Shown here: positions 7,868 through 14,968 of the stretch, piece after piece
Layout of the letters: every line of letters starts with the position of its first letter
Position numbering within the stretch: position 1 is the stretch's first letter
Position numbers and translations under genes: made by a program
Notes under the pieces: model-generated
Told to the model about the DNA's origin: nothing
The model's input: the letters and a program-made list of their open reading frames with translations, nothing else
Databases searched by the model: none
Source: Streptomyces europaeiscabiei
Lineage (GTDB): Bacteria; Actinomycetota; Actinomycetes; Streptomycetales; Streptomycetaceae
NCBI RefSeq assembly: GCF_036346855.1
Contig: NZ_CP107841.1
Span: forward strand, 3,228,001-3,292,000
DNA length: 64,000 nt
Direction: 5' to 3'

Positions 7868-9082
7868 CTAATCGGGCCGGCTCAGCCGGGAGTCCGTACT
7901 CCCCGCCGGGATGGGCAGGTTGAGTTCCACCTCGAACCCGCCCTGCGGCCGGGGACCGGTGGTGAGCACCCCGCCGAAGATCCTGGCCCGCTCCCGCATG
8001 CCGATCAAGCCGTAACCGGTCGATCCTGTGCTGTTGGCCGGAACTGGCTGCTGCCCGTTGTCACAGACCTGGATCAAGAGTGAGTCGCCGCCGTACCGCA
8101 CCAGTACGGTGGCTCGGCAGGGGCGGGCATGCTTGGCCGCGTTGGTCAGCGCCTCCTGGACGATCCGGTAGGCGCTCTGCCCCATCCCGGTCGGCAGTCG
8201 CCGCGCGGCTCCTTCGATCCGCAGCCGGACCGGCATGTCGGCGGTGGTGATCCCCTGGACCAGTTCGCCGAGCCGGTCCAGGCCGGGCGCCGGCGTGTAC
8301 GAGTCGTCGTCGGCGCCTTCCGGGCCGACCCTCAGGAGGTCCAGCATGCTCCGCATCTCCGCCAGCCCCTCCCGGCCGCTGGCCCCGATGGTCTCGAGCG
8401 CCTGGCGTGCCGTCAGCGGTTCCGTGCTGAACACATAGTTGGCCAGGTCGGCGTGCTGGGCGATCACCGCCATGTGGTGGGCGACCACATCGTGGAGTTC
8501 CCGGGCGATGCGCATCCGCTCCTCGGTGACCGCCTGGCGGGCCCGCTCCTCCTGCTCCCTGCGCAGTTGTTCGGTCACGGCGGCCAGCTGCCGGTTGCGC
8601 TCGGCCAGTCGGCGGGTGCCGTTGCCGACCAGCCAGACGACAACCGGAACCGCCAGGGCCTGTACGACGGGGAGCAGGATGCCGAGTTCCGGCACGGTCA
8701 GACCGCTGTAGAGGATGACGGCGGCGGTCAGCGCCGCGGCGGCCGCCGCCGTCCTCGGAGACCGGTGGGCGGCAACGCTGTACAGCGCGATCACGGGGGT
8801 CCAGAAGTTCAGCGACGGCTGATAGCCAGCCATCAGGTACGCGGCGAATGCCAGGCAGGAGACCACCAGCACCGGCACGGGGGCCCGTCGGCGCAGCGCG
8901 AGCGGAAGGTTGATCAGGACGCTCAGCGCGTACGCGAGAGCATCGAACCGTTCCCACCCCGCGGGGTGGTACTGCTCGCCGGCGATCAGTGAGGCAGCGG
9001 TCACACCCACGGCCAGCAGGGCATCGGCAATCCGCGGATCCATATCGCCGAGTCGGGCGACCGGCAATGCCCTCGTGCGCAT
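7868..9082 (-). CDS. Two-component sensor histidine kinase, HisKA_3 type
   Basis: The protein has 404 residues. The N-terminal half carries five or six predicted membrane helices with almost no extracytoplasmic domain, so it is an intramembrane-sensing type. A coiled linker (about 158-187) leads to the dimerisation/phospho-acceptor box with His197 in RELHDVVAHH. The ATPase domain has the N-box EALTNAAKHA and a G-box of GYGLIGMRERA. It belongs to the NarL-partner kinases of actinobacteria and is operonic with the response regulator. ATG 9082 is used; ATG 9043 (MDPRIADALL) is an alternative. Confidence 0.93.
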   Translation of the reverse strand: MRTRALPVARLGDMDPRIADALLAVGVTAASLIAGEQYHPAGWERFDALAYALSVLINLPLALRRRAPVPVLVVSCLAFAAYLMAGYQPSLNFWTPVIALYSVAAHRSPRTAAAAAALTAAVILYSGLTVPELGILLPVVQALAVPVVVWLVGNGTRRLAERNRQLAAVTEQLRREQEERARQAVTEERMRIARELHDVVAHHMAVIAQHADLANYVFSTEPLTARQALETIGASGREGLAEMRSMLDLLRVGPEGADDDSYTPAPGLDRLGELVQGITTADMPVRLRIEGAARRLPTGMGQSAYRIVQEALTNAAKHARPCRATVLVRYGGDSLLIQVCDNGQQPVPANSTGSTGYGLIGMRERARIFGGVLTTGPRPQGGFEVELNLPIPAGSTDSRLSRPD

Positions 9083-9302
9083 CGGAACAGGCTACGGGCC
9101 CGGTGGGCACGCGGCCATCAACCCGGCGACGGACCTGCCTACCGCACAGGTTGACACCCGACGGACTTGGTACCGCGCAGGTTTACCCCGTTCCTCAACT
9201 CCCGGGCTGACGCCCCCGGAGCATGGATGCGGGACCGTACACGGGCTGCACGCCGCACCGTCATCGCGTGCACCAGTGATGGATACGACAAAGGAGATGC
9301 AC

Positions 9303-9692
9303 GTGTTTCACGCACTGTCACAGCACCACCGGGTACGGGTACTCATCATGGCCGTGGCCACCCTCCTGATGGCGTTCGCCAGCACCGTGGCGATGTCACC
9401 GTCGGCCCATGCCGCCGCGCAGGCGGACAACTGTGCCTACCTCCTTCCTTCCACCAACGGTGGCGGAGCAGGCACCCTCAAGATAAGCACCAACCTCAAG
9501 AACTGGCCCCAGGCCAACTGCGACAACGTCGGCTACGTCAACTCCGGCAAGGTGTTCTACTACTGGTGCAAGGTCATCAACGTGCACGGCAACGAGTGGA
9601 TGTACGGCCGCATCGCGGGGACCTCGACCGAAGGCTGGACATCGATGGCCAACCTTTCCACCTATGACTCGTCGGGCATCGCCTCGTGCTAG
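9303..9692 (+). CDS. Small secreted protein with SH3-like fold
   Basis: The protein has 129 residues starting at GTG 9303, six bases after AAAGGAG; the longer upstream frame is not supported. A Sec signal peptide (about 1-37) ends at a likely AHA cleavage site. The mature 90-residue domain has four cysteines and a beta-rich pattern (KVFYYWCKVI, WMYGRIAGTSTEGWTSMANL) like bacterial SH3 domains that bind peptidoglycan or act as inhibitors. It is divergent from the two-component system, which may control it. Its stop codon abuts the end of an IS remnant, so the C-terminus could have been altered by insertion. Confidence 0.8.
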   Translation: MFHALSQHHRVRVLIMAVATLLMAFASTVAMSPSAHAAAQADNCAYLLPSTNGGGAGTLKISTNLKNWPQANCDNVGYVNSGKVFYYWCKVINVHGNEWMYGRIAGTSTEGWTSMANLSTYDSSGIASC

Positions 9693-9848
9693 GGCCTGTG
9701 TGATGTCGTGATCAACCGGCTGCTCGCAAGAGATCTTCGAGCCAGATCGTCGAGGCACGGAGTTGGAGGCCGGCGAGGTGGCTCTCGGGCGTCATGTCGA
9801 AGCCTGTGGCGATGCCGCGCCAGTCCTTCAGCCGGTTGATCAGGCCCC
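9691..9848 (-). mobile_element. Remnant of an IS5-type insertion sequence (transposase C-terminus and end)
   Basis: Minus-strand translation from about 9846 to the stop at 9712 reads LINRLKDWRGIATGFDMTPESH, then LAGLQLRASTIWLEDLLRAAG (shown in parts). This is the typical C-terminus of Streptomyces IS5-family DDE transposases. The bases GGGCCTGTGTGATGTC that follow toward 9692 look like the terminal inverted repeat. The rest of the element is missing and homology stops near 9848 at a CCGTCG-CG-CGACGG palindrome. Confidence 0.75.
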
Positions 9849-9915
9849 GTCGCGCGACGGAAACCGGTCGACCGACCGGATGGCCGACCGGATGGCCGGC
9901 TTGTCTCCAGTCAAC

Positions 9916-10080
9916 TTGACCCGGCCCTGAAGGACCGGGCTTGGAGGTAGTGCCCAGCTGGCTGCTGGGGTGGACTCCTCCGTCCAGACACCCCTATGGG
10001 GTGGCAGGGACGCGTGACTCACGCCCCGCATTCCACACGCTCTCGCCACGGGTGGCGATGTTGTGGGATGCGTTCCGGTC
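9916..10080 (-). ncRNA. Predicted TnpB guide (omega/reRNA) region
   Basis: In this family the guide RNA derives from the 3' end of tnpB plus the right end and reads out into flanking DNA. Here that corresponds to the minus-strand stretch from inside tnpB to the TCAA at 9916, including the 9920-9939 hairpin. The guide would be copied from the flank beginning GTTGACTGGAGACAAG. This is inferred from element structure only. Confidence 0.45.
9920..9939. repeat. Subterminal hairpin of the IS200/IS605 element (tnpB side)
   Basis: Stem CCCGG / CCGGG with a C/A mismatch, a further CC/GG pair and a TGAA loop. It has the same loop as the opposite-end hairpin, lies downstream of tnpB and is flanked by TTGA (TCAA on the minus strand). 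Confidence 0.75.
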
Positions 10081-11151
10081 GGCGTGGGCAACGACCCCGC
10101 ACCTCCGGCAGATGAAGAGCCCCTGGTCGACACGGTTTCGCTTGTCGACGTGGCCGCACTCGGCGCACGTCTGCGACGTGTACGCGGGATCGACGAAGAC
10201 CAGGGGTACCCCGGCCCGCTTGGCCTTGTAGACGATGAAGTCTGCGAGCTGGGCGAAGGCCCAGGAGTGGAGTGCGACCCGTTGGGGCTTGCGGAGCCGT
10301 ACCCGGTTGCGGATGCCCTTGAGTTCTTCGAGGGACAGGCCGCGTCCGGTGCGTTCAGCCTCGGTCACGATCGTCTTGGAGATGATGTGGTTCTGGTTGG
10401 CGGCGTGCCGCGCCTCTTTGCGGGCACGGGCCTTGAGCCGCCGCTTGGCGGACTTGGTGCGCTTCTTCTGGAGCTTGGCGCGCAGGGCAAGCTGTCGCTT
10501 GCGGTACCGGTTGAGTCCCCGCCCCGCGGCGAGGTAGCCGGTGGAGGCGGTGGCGATGTTCTCGATGCCGAGGTCCACGCCGATGAAGCCGTCCGGCTCG
10601 TAACTCTCGGCCTCGGGCACGTCACAGGTGGCGACGAGGTAGAACACGCCGTCGCGCTGGATCAGGTCGGATTCGCCCTGCCGGTGCGCCTGGAGCGTCT
10701 TGAGCGCGTCGGCGGAGCAGGCGAAGCGGATGTTCCTGGCTCGGCCGTCCACGGTCCAGACGGACACGGTCCGCTGGTCGTGCTGCCAGCTCAGACACCG
10801 GTCGTCATACGGCTGTGCGGCTTCGGGGCGAAAGGTGACCGGCTTGGACTCAGCCCTGCGGCGGCGCTTCGAGCCCTCCTTGCCGAGGTTCCCGGCACGG
10901 ATGTTGGCCTTGAGCGTGGTGTACGAGTCGCGCACCTTCTTGATGACGTGTTGCGCGGCCTGCGCTCCCAGCCCACGGGTCTTGAGTTCGGCGTAGGTGT
11001 GCTTGCGCAGCTCGTACTCACGCGGCACACCGCGCTCGAACGCCACCTGTGACACCCAGTTCGCGGCATCGTTGACCGTGCGCAGGGTGCGCTCAAGCGC
11101 GGATGCCTGCACGGCGTCCGGCATGAGTTTGACCTGCGTCACGATCTTCAC
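9994..11151 (-). CDS. tnpB: IS200/IS605 accessory RNA-guided nuclease TnpB
   Basis: A 385-residue protein of normal TnpB length. The RuvC-like active site is complete: Asp193 in GVDLGIENIA, Glu275 in GLSLEELKGI, Asp358 in AHADRNASHN. The zinc-finger cysteines 329, 332, 348 and 351 (CAECG...CRRCG) are intact. TnpB is an RNA-guided DNA nuclease that cuts the empty donor site and helps the element persist; it is not needed for transposition. It is divergent from tnpA. The 3' end of the gene overlaps the predicted guide RNA. Confidence 0.95.
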   Translation of the reverse strand: MKIVTQVKLMPDAVQASALERTLRTVNDAANWVSQVAFERGVPREYELRKHTYAELKTRGLGAQAAQHVIKKVRDSYTTLKANIRAGNLGKEGSKRRRRAESKPVTFRPEAAQPYDDRCLSWQHDQRTVSVWTVDGRARNIRFACSADALKTLQAHRQGESDLIQRDGVFYLVATCDVPEAESYEPDGFIGVDLGIENIATASTGYLAAGRGLNRYRKRQLALRAKLQKKRTKSAKRRLKARARKEARHAANQNHIISKTIVTEAERTGRGLSLEELKGIRNRVRLRKPQRVALHSWAFAQLADFIVYKAKRAGVPLVFVDPAYTSQTCAECGHVDKRNRVDQGLFICRRCGVVAHADRNASHNIATRGESVWNAGRESRVPATP

Positions 11152-11174
11152 GAGAGTGATCGTAGCATTGATCT

Positions 11175-11603
11175 ATGTCACCACGCTGGGAGCCAAACCC
11201 CGATATCCGCAGGGGCCGTAGCGTCGTCTGCACCCTGCATGCGCACTTGGTCTTCACCCCCAAGTACCGGCGCGGACCGTTCACCGACGAGATCCTTCGG
11301 CGCTGCGAAGAGGTCATGCGCGACGTGTGCACCGACTTCGGCGCGGAGCTGCGGGAGTTCAACGGCGAACGCGATCACGTCCACCTGCTCGTGCATTACC
11401 CGCCCAAGGTCGCCATCTCCCGGCTCGTCGGCTCCCTCAAGGGCGTCTCCGCCCGGCGCCTGCGGCAGGAGTTCCCCGGCCACATCCGCAAGTACCTGTG
11501 GGGTGAGCACTTCTGGTCGCCGTCCTACTTCGCCGCCTCATGCGGGGGCGCCCCGCTCGCCGTCATCAAGGAGTACATCGAGAACCAGAAACGTCCCGAC
11601 TGA
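11175..11603 (+). CDS. tnpA: IS200/IS605 Y1 HUH transposase TnpA
   Basis: A 142-residue single-strand transposase with the HUH motif H68-V-H70 (ERDHVHLLV) and the catalytic tyrosine Y134 in VIKEYIENQK. Both are intact and the length is typical, so the element may still move. Y1 transposases excise and insert single-stranded DNA at hairpin ends, usually 3' of a specific tetra- or pentanucleotide. Its start is 24 bp from that of tnpB. Confidence 0.95.
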   Translation: MSPRWEPNPDIRRGRSVVCTLHAHLVFTPKYRRGPFTDEILRRCEEVMRDVCTDFGAELREFNGERDHVHLLVHYPPKVAISRLVGSLKGVSARRLRQEFPGHIRKYLWGEHFWSPSYFAASCGGAPLAVIKEYIENQKRPD

Positions 11604-11663
11604 GGCCAACAGTGCAGACCCTGCACCCGTGCACGTCAGAGCAGTGTTAAGAAGCGTTTCCTC

Positions 11664-11683
11664 CCGGGCGTGAACGCCCGGGG
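11664..11683. repeat. Subterminal hairpin of the IS200/IS605 element (tnpA side)
   Basis: Perfect 8-bp stem CCCGGGCG / CGCCCGGG around a TGAA loop, downstream of tnpA. TnpA dimers recognise such hairpins at each end. Confidence 0.8.
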
Positions 11684-11696
11684 TTCCGCGCTAGAT

Positions 11697-11795
11697 CATG
11701 CTGAAGTCGATCTCCACGATGTCGCGGCCGTTGGTGGCGTACGCGAAGGACAGGCCCAGCTTGCGCGCGAACGGCGCGACGTCGTCGCCTCGTCC
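11697..11795 (-). pseudogene. Stump of a type I restriction endonuclease subunit HsdR
   Basis: On the minus strand this stretch reads DDVAPFARKLGLSFAYATN, then GRDIVEIDF and a stop. It matches the nuclease-to-helicase region of HsdR proteins, where AKKLGLxFAYATNGxEIIE is a conserved segment. Nothing of the helicase motifs or of hsdM/hsdS is present. The homology ends at the IS200/IS605 boundary on one side and at a (GGGAACTAC)3 repeat on the other. Confidence 0.6.
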
Positions 11796-11799
11796 CTTC

Positions 11800-11826
11800 G
11801 GGAACTACGGGAACTACGGGAACTAC
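11800..11826. repeat. Three-copy 9-bp tandem repeat GGGAACTAC
   Basis: Three perfect copies lie between the hsdR stump and the pirin gene. They may be slippage at a deletion joint. Confidence 0.85.
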
Positions 11827-11861
11827 GGGTTGAGCCCACCGAGAGCTGCGCTCACCCCCGC

Positions 11862-12521
11862 TCAGTCCCCCAACTCCCAGACCAGCACCTCGGCCGGGGC
11901 GGAGACGGCGACCAGTTCCAGCCCCTTCTCCCCCTCGGCCCGCACCGCGTCCCCGGGCCCCAGCTCGTGCGGCCCGAGCCGCACGGCACCCCGTACGACG
12001 TGCACGTACGCCCGCGCCGCGTCCGGCACCGCGGTCCGCTCCCCCGCCGTGCCCAGCCGCCGGACGTGCAGCACGGCACCCGCCTCGGGAACGGCGTACG
12101 GGGTGGAGTCGGCGATGCCGTGGACGACCTCGTACGCGGGGTCGCCGCCCGGGTCCAGCGGGGCCAGCCACATCTGCACGAAGGTGAGCGGCACGGAGCC
12201 GTCGTTGCGCTCGACATGCCGCACCCCGCCCGCCGAGCTGAGCCGCTGGACGTCACCGGGGCGGACGACCGTCTCGCGGCCGATGGTGTCGCGGTGGGTC
12301 AGTTCGCCCTCGACGACCCAGGTGACGATCTCGGTGTGGCTGTGCGGATGCTCGTCGAACCCGGCACCGGAAGCGAGCCGCTCCTCGTTGCAGGCGATCA
12401 CCGCCCCGAACCGGAGATTGTCGGGGTCGTAGTGCGAGCCGAACGAGAAGGCGTGCAAGGAGACGATCCCGGACTCCGGATCACCACCGGGGTAGCGCGC
12501 ACCGGCGCGCCGCAGCTCCAT
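11862..12521 (-). CDS. Pirin family bicupin protein
   Basis: The protein has 219 residues. The N-terminal cupin carries the metal-ligand motif FDEHPHSHTEIVTWV (about 54-68) and the following GELTHRD and RPGDVQRLSSAGGVRH segments. The second cupin is weaker. Pirins bind Fe or Zn; bacterial members include quercetinases and redox regulators, so the activity is uncertain. The ATG at 12521 is preferred over the adjoining GTG 12524. The longer frame upstream is G+C-rich noncoding DNA with a (GTCCAGCCC)n repeat. It is divergent from fasR. Confidence 0.85.
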   Translation of the reverse strand: MELRRAGARYPGGDPESGIVSLHAFSFGSHYDPDNLRFGAVIACNEERLASGAGFDEHPHSHTEIVTWVVEGELTHRDTIGRETVVRPGDVQRLSSAGGVRHVERNDGSVPLTFVQMWLAPLDPGGDPAYEVVHGIADSTPYAVPEAGAVLHVRRLGTAGERTAVPDAARAYVHVVRGAVRLGPHELGPGDAVRAEGEKGLELVAVSAPAEVLVWELGD

Positions 12522-12570
12522 CACGCACCCACGGTATCCCCGGCCCGAGCGCTGGGCACCGGCCGGCACC

Positions 12571-12606
12571 GTCCAGCCCGTCCAGCCCGTCCAGCCCGTC
12601 CGGCGC
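12571..12606. repeat. 9-bp tandem repeat GTCCAGCCC (three perfect copies and one degenerate)
   Basis: It lies in the divergent pirin/fasR gap. Any role in the promoters is unknown. Confidence 0.8.
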
Positions 12607-12748
12607 TTCAGGGCGAGGCCGTCCGGGCCGAAAGCGGGGGCCCGGGGGCGGCAGCCCCTGCCGGAGACGCACCCCCGGGCAGACGAACGCACCCCCGGCC
12701 CACACACCCACGGCGCAAGCGAGCGCAGCGATAAGGCAGTCTTGTCCC

Positions 12749-13951
12749 GTGCCCGAACCCGAAACCAGCAGGCCCGCATCCGCACCGCCCGTCCACCCGC
12801 ACATCGCGACACTGAAGCGGCTGGAGAAGTCGTCCGGGAGCCTCGCCGCGCAGGCCATCGCGCGGATGGACGAGACGCTGCCCTGGTACCGGGCGATGCC
12901 GCCCGAGAACCGGTCGTGGATCGGGCTGGTCGCCCAGGCCGGTATCGCCGCGTTCACGGAGTGGTTCCGGCATCCCGACGCCCCGCAGGCCATCTCGACG
13001 GATGTGTTCGGGACCGCGCCGCGTGAACTGACCCGGGCGATCACGCTCCGGCAGACCGTGGAGATGGTGCGCACGACCATCGAGGTCATGGAGTCCGCCA
13101 TCGACGAGGTGGCCGCGCCCGGCGACGAGAGCGTGCTCCGCGAGGCCCTGCTCGTCTACGCGCGGGAGATCGCCTTCGCCACCGCGCAGGTGTACGCGCA
13201 GGCCGCCGAGGCACGCGGCGCCTGGGACGCCCGCCTGGAGTCCCTGGTCGTGAACGCGGTGCTCAGCGGTGAGGCCGACGAGGGGGCGGTGAGCAGGGCC
13301 GCCGCGCTCGGCTGGAACTCGCCCGACCATGTCTGTGTGGTCCTCGGCACCGCCCCGGACGGCGACAGCGAGCTGACCGTGGAGGCCATCCGGCGCGCGG
13401 CGCGGCACGCCAAGCTGCAGGTGCTCACCGGTGTGCTCGGCGACCGGCTGGTGGTGATCGCCGGCGGCGACAACGACCCGTTGCAGGTCGCGAAGTCGCT
13501 GATCGGGCCGTATGCGGCCGGTCCGGTGGTGGCCGGGCCGATCGTCCCCGACCTGCTGGCCGCGACCCGGTCGGCGCAGGCGGCTGCCGCGGGGCTCAAG
13601 GCCTGCACGGCGTGGCAGGACGCGCCCCGACCCGTTGTGGCGGACGATCTGCTTCCGGAGCGCGCGATCGCGGGCGACCCCAGTGCGCGCGAGCAACTGG
13701 TGGAGGAGATCTACAGACCGCTGGAGGAGGCCGGCTCCGCTCTCCTGGAGACGCTCAGCGTCTACCTCGAACAGGCCTCAAGTCTTGAGGGCGCGGCGCG
13801 GATGCTGTTCGTCCATCCCAACACCGTGCGCTACCGGCTCCGACGTGTGACTGACGTCACCGGCTGGTCGCCCTCCGATGTACGCTCGGCCTTCACCTTG
13901 CGGATCGCGCTGATCCTGGGGCGTCTGGTCGATGGGGATCCCCAGCTCTAG
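12749..13951 (+). CDS. fasR: PucR/CdaR-type activator of fatty-acid synthesis FasR
   Basis: The protein has 400 residues, with a long N-terminal regulatory domain and a C-terminal PucR helix-turn-helix (about 335-395: LLETLSVYLEQASSLEGAARML, then VHPNTVRYRLRRV). In Streptomyces coelicolor the equivalent gene, placed just before fabD, encodes FasR, which binds and activates the fabDHPF promoter. Position and domain structure match exactly. The GTG at 12749 follows a weak ribosome site. Its stop codon is directly followed by an inverted repeat that is the likely operator/promoter region of fabD. Confidence 0.92.
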   Translation: MPEPETSRPASAPPVHPHIATLKRLEKSSGSLAAQAIARMDETLPWYRAMPPENRSWIGLVAQAGIAAFTEWFRHPDAPQAISTDVFGTAPRELTRAITLRQTVEMVRTTIEVMESAIDEVAAPGDESVLREALLVYAREIAFATAQVYAQAAEARGAWDARLESLVVNAVLSGEADEGAVSRAAALGWNSPDHVCVVLGTAPDGDSELTVEAIRRAARHAKLQVLTGVLGDRLVVIAGGDNDPLQVAKSLIGPYAAGPVVAGPIVPDLLAATRSAQAAAAGLKACTAWQDAPRPVVADDLLPERAIAGDPSAREQLVEEIYRPLEEAGSALLETLSVYLEQASSLEGAARMLFVHPNTVRYRLRRVTDVTGWSPSDVRSAFTLRIALILGRLVDGDPQL

Positions 13952-13977
13952 GGTTTTGTCGAAGGGCTACAAAACCC
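13951..13977. promoter_or_regulatory. Inverted repeat in the fabD promoter region, candidate FasR site
   Basis: Perfect 9-bp arms GGGTTTTGT (13951-13959) and ACAAAACCC (13969-13977) with a 9-bp gap begin at the last base of the fasR stop codon, about 65 bp before fabD. FasR is known to bind upstream of fabD in S. coelicolor; that this dyad is the site is inferred. It could also act as a weak fasR terminator. Confidence 0.6.
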
Positions 13978-14040
13978 CTACGTGTTCTTCGTCCCTGTCC
14001 CCACGGGCGGCTGGAGCCGTCCTCAAGAGAGAGTGTGAGA

Positions 14041-14955
14041 GTGCTCGTACTCGTCGCTCCCGGCCAGGGCGCCCAGACGCCCGGCTTCCTGACTCCTTGG
14101 CTCGACCTCCCCGGTGCCGCCGACCGTCTCGGCGCGTGGTCGGACGCCATCGGACTGGACCTCGCCCACTACGGCACCGAGGCCGACGCCGACGCGATCC
14201 GCGACACCGCCGTGGCCCAGCCGCTGCTCGTGGCGGCCGGGCTGCTGTCCGCCGCCGCCCTGGGCGACGTAGTGCCCGGCGCGGTCGCCGGCCACAGCGT
14301 CGGCGAGATCACCGCCGCCGCGATCACCGGTGTCCTCGACGACACGGCCGCACTGACCCTCGTGCGCAAGCGGGGTCTGGCCATGGCCGAGGCCGCCGCG
14401 ATCACCGCGACCGGCATGGCCGCGCTCCTCGGCGGCGACCCCGAGGTGACGATCCCGCACCTGGAGAAGCTGGGACTGACCCCGGCCAACGTGAACGGCG
14501 CGGGCCAGATCGTCGCCGCCGGCACCCTGGAGCAGCTGGCCGCCCTGGAGGCCGACATGCCCGAGGGCGTACGGCGCGTGGTCGCCCTCAAGGTCGCCGG
14601 CGCCTTCCACACGCACCACATGGCTCCCGCCGTGGACACCCTCGCCAAGGCCGCCGAGGAACTGTCGCCCGGGGACCCCACGGTCACCTATGTCTCGAAC
14701 AAGGACGGGCAGGCCGTCGCCACCGGCGCCGAGGTGCTCTCCCGTCTCGTCGGTCAGGTCGCCAACCCGGTCCGCTGGGACCTGTGCATGGAGACCTTCA
14801 AGGAGCTGGGCGTGACCGCGCTCGTGGAGATGTGCCCCGGCGGCACGCTCACCGGTCTCGCCAAGCGTGCCCTGCCGGGCGTGGCCACGGTCGCGCTCAA
14901 GACACCCGACGACCTCGACGCCGCTCGCGCGCTCATCGCCGAGCACCAGAATTAG
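14041..14955 (+). CDS. fabD: Malonyl-CoA:ACP transacylase FabD
   Basis: The protein has 304 residues. The nucleophile elbow GHSVGE places the active Ser at 86; the Q-loop GQGAQ is at 8-12, and the catalytic His is in GAFHTHHM (about 190-196). It loads malonyl groups onto AcpP for type II fatty-acid synthesis, and in streptomycetes also serves polyketide ACPs. GTG 14041 gives the conserved MLVLVAPGQG start; GTG 14035 is in frame two codons earlier. It is the first gene of the fab operon. Confidence 0.95.
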   Translation: MLVLVAPGQGAQTPGFLTPWLDLPGAADRLGAWSDAIGLDLAHYGTEADADAIRDTAVAQPLLVAAGLLSAAALGDVVPGAVAGHSVGEITAAAITGVLDDTAALTLVRKRGLAMAEAAAITATGMAALLGGDPEVTIPHLEKLGLTPANVNGAGQIVAAGTLEQLAALEADMPEGVRRVVALKVAGAFHTHHMAPAVDTLAKAAEELSPGDPTVTYVSNKDGQAVATGAEVLSRLVGQVANPVRWDLCMETFKELGVTALVEMCPGGTLTGLAKRALPGVATVALKTPDDLDAARALIAEHQN

Positions 14956-14968
14956 GAGCCCTGGAGCC

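Larger units (their letters stand above)
9916..11705. mobile_element. IS200/IS605-family insertion sequence, apparently intact
   Basis: The element of about 1.8 kb has divergent tnpB (minus) and tnpA (plus) separated by 23 bp, the IS605-type layout. Subterminal hairpins sit at both ends: 9920-9939 on the tnpB side and 11664-11683 on the tnpA side, both with a TGAA loop. On the minus strand the tnpB-side hairpin is followed directly by TCAA (9919-9916), matching the right-end cleavage tetranucleotide known for this family. The tnpA-side boundary is approximate (about 11700-11712, where flanking hsdR homology stops). Both enzymes keep all catalytic residues. Confidence 0.85.

Noticed and set aside
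9691..11830. Genomic island or prophage
   Set aside because: No integrase, tRNA attachment site, flanking direct repeats or phage genes; only small IS elements and stumps.
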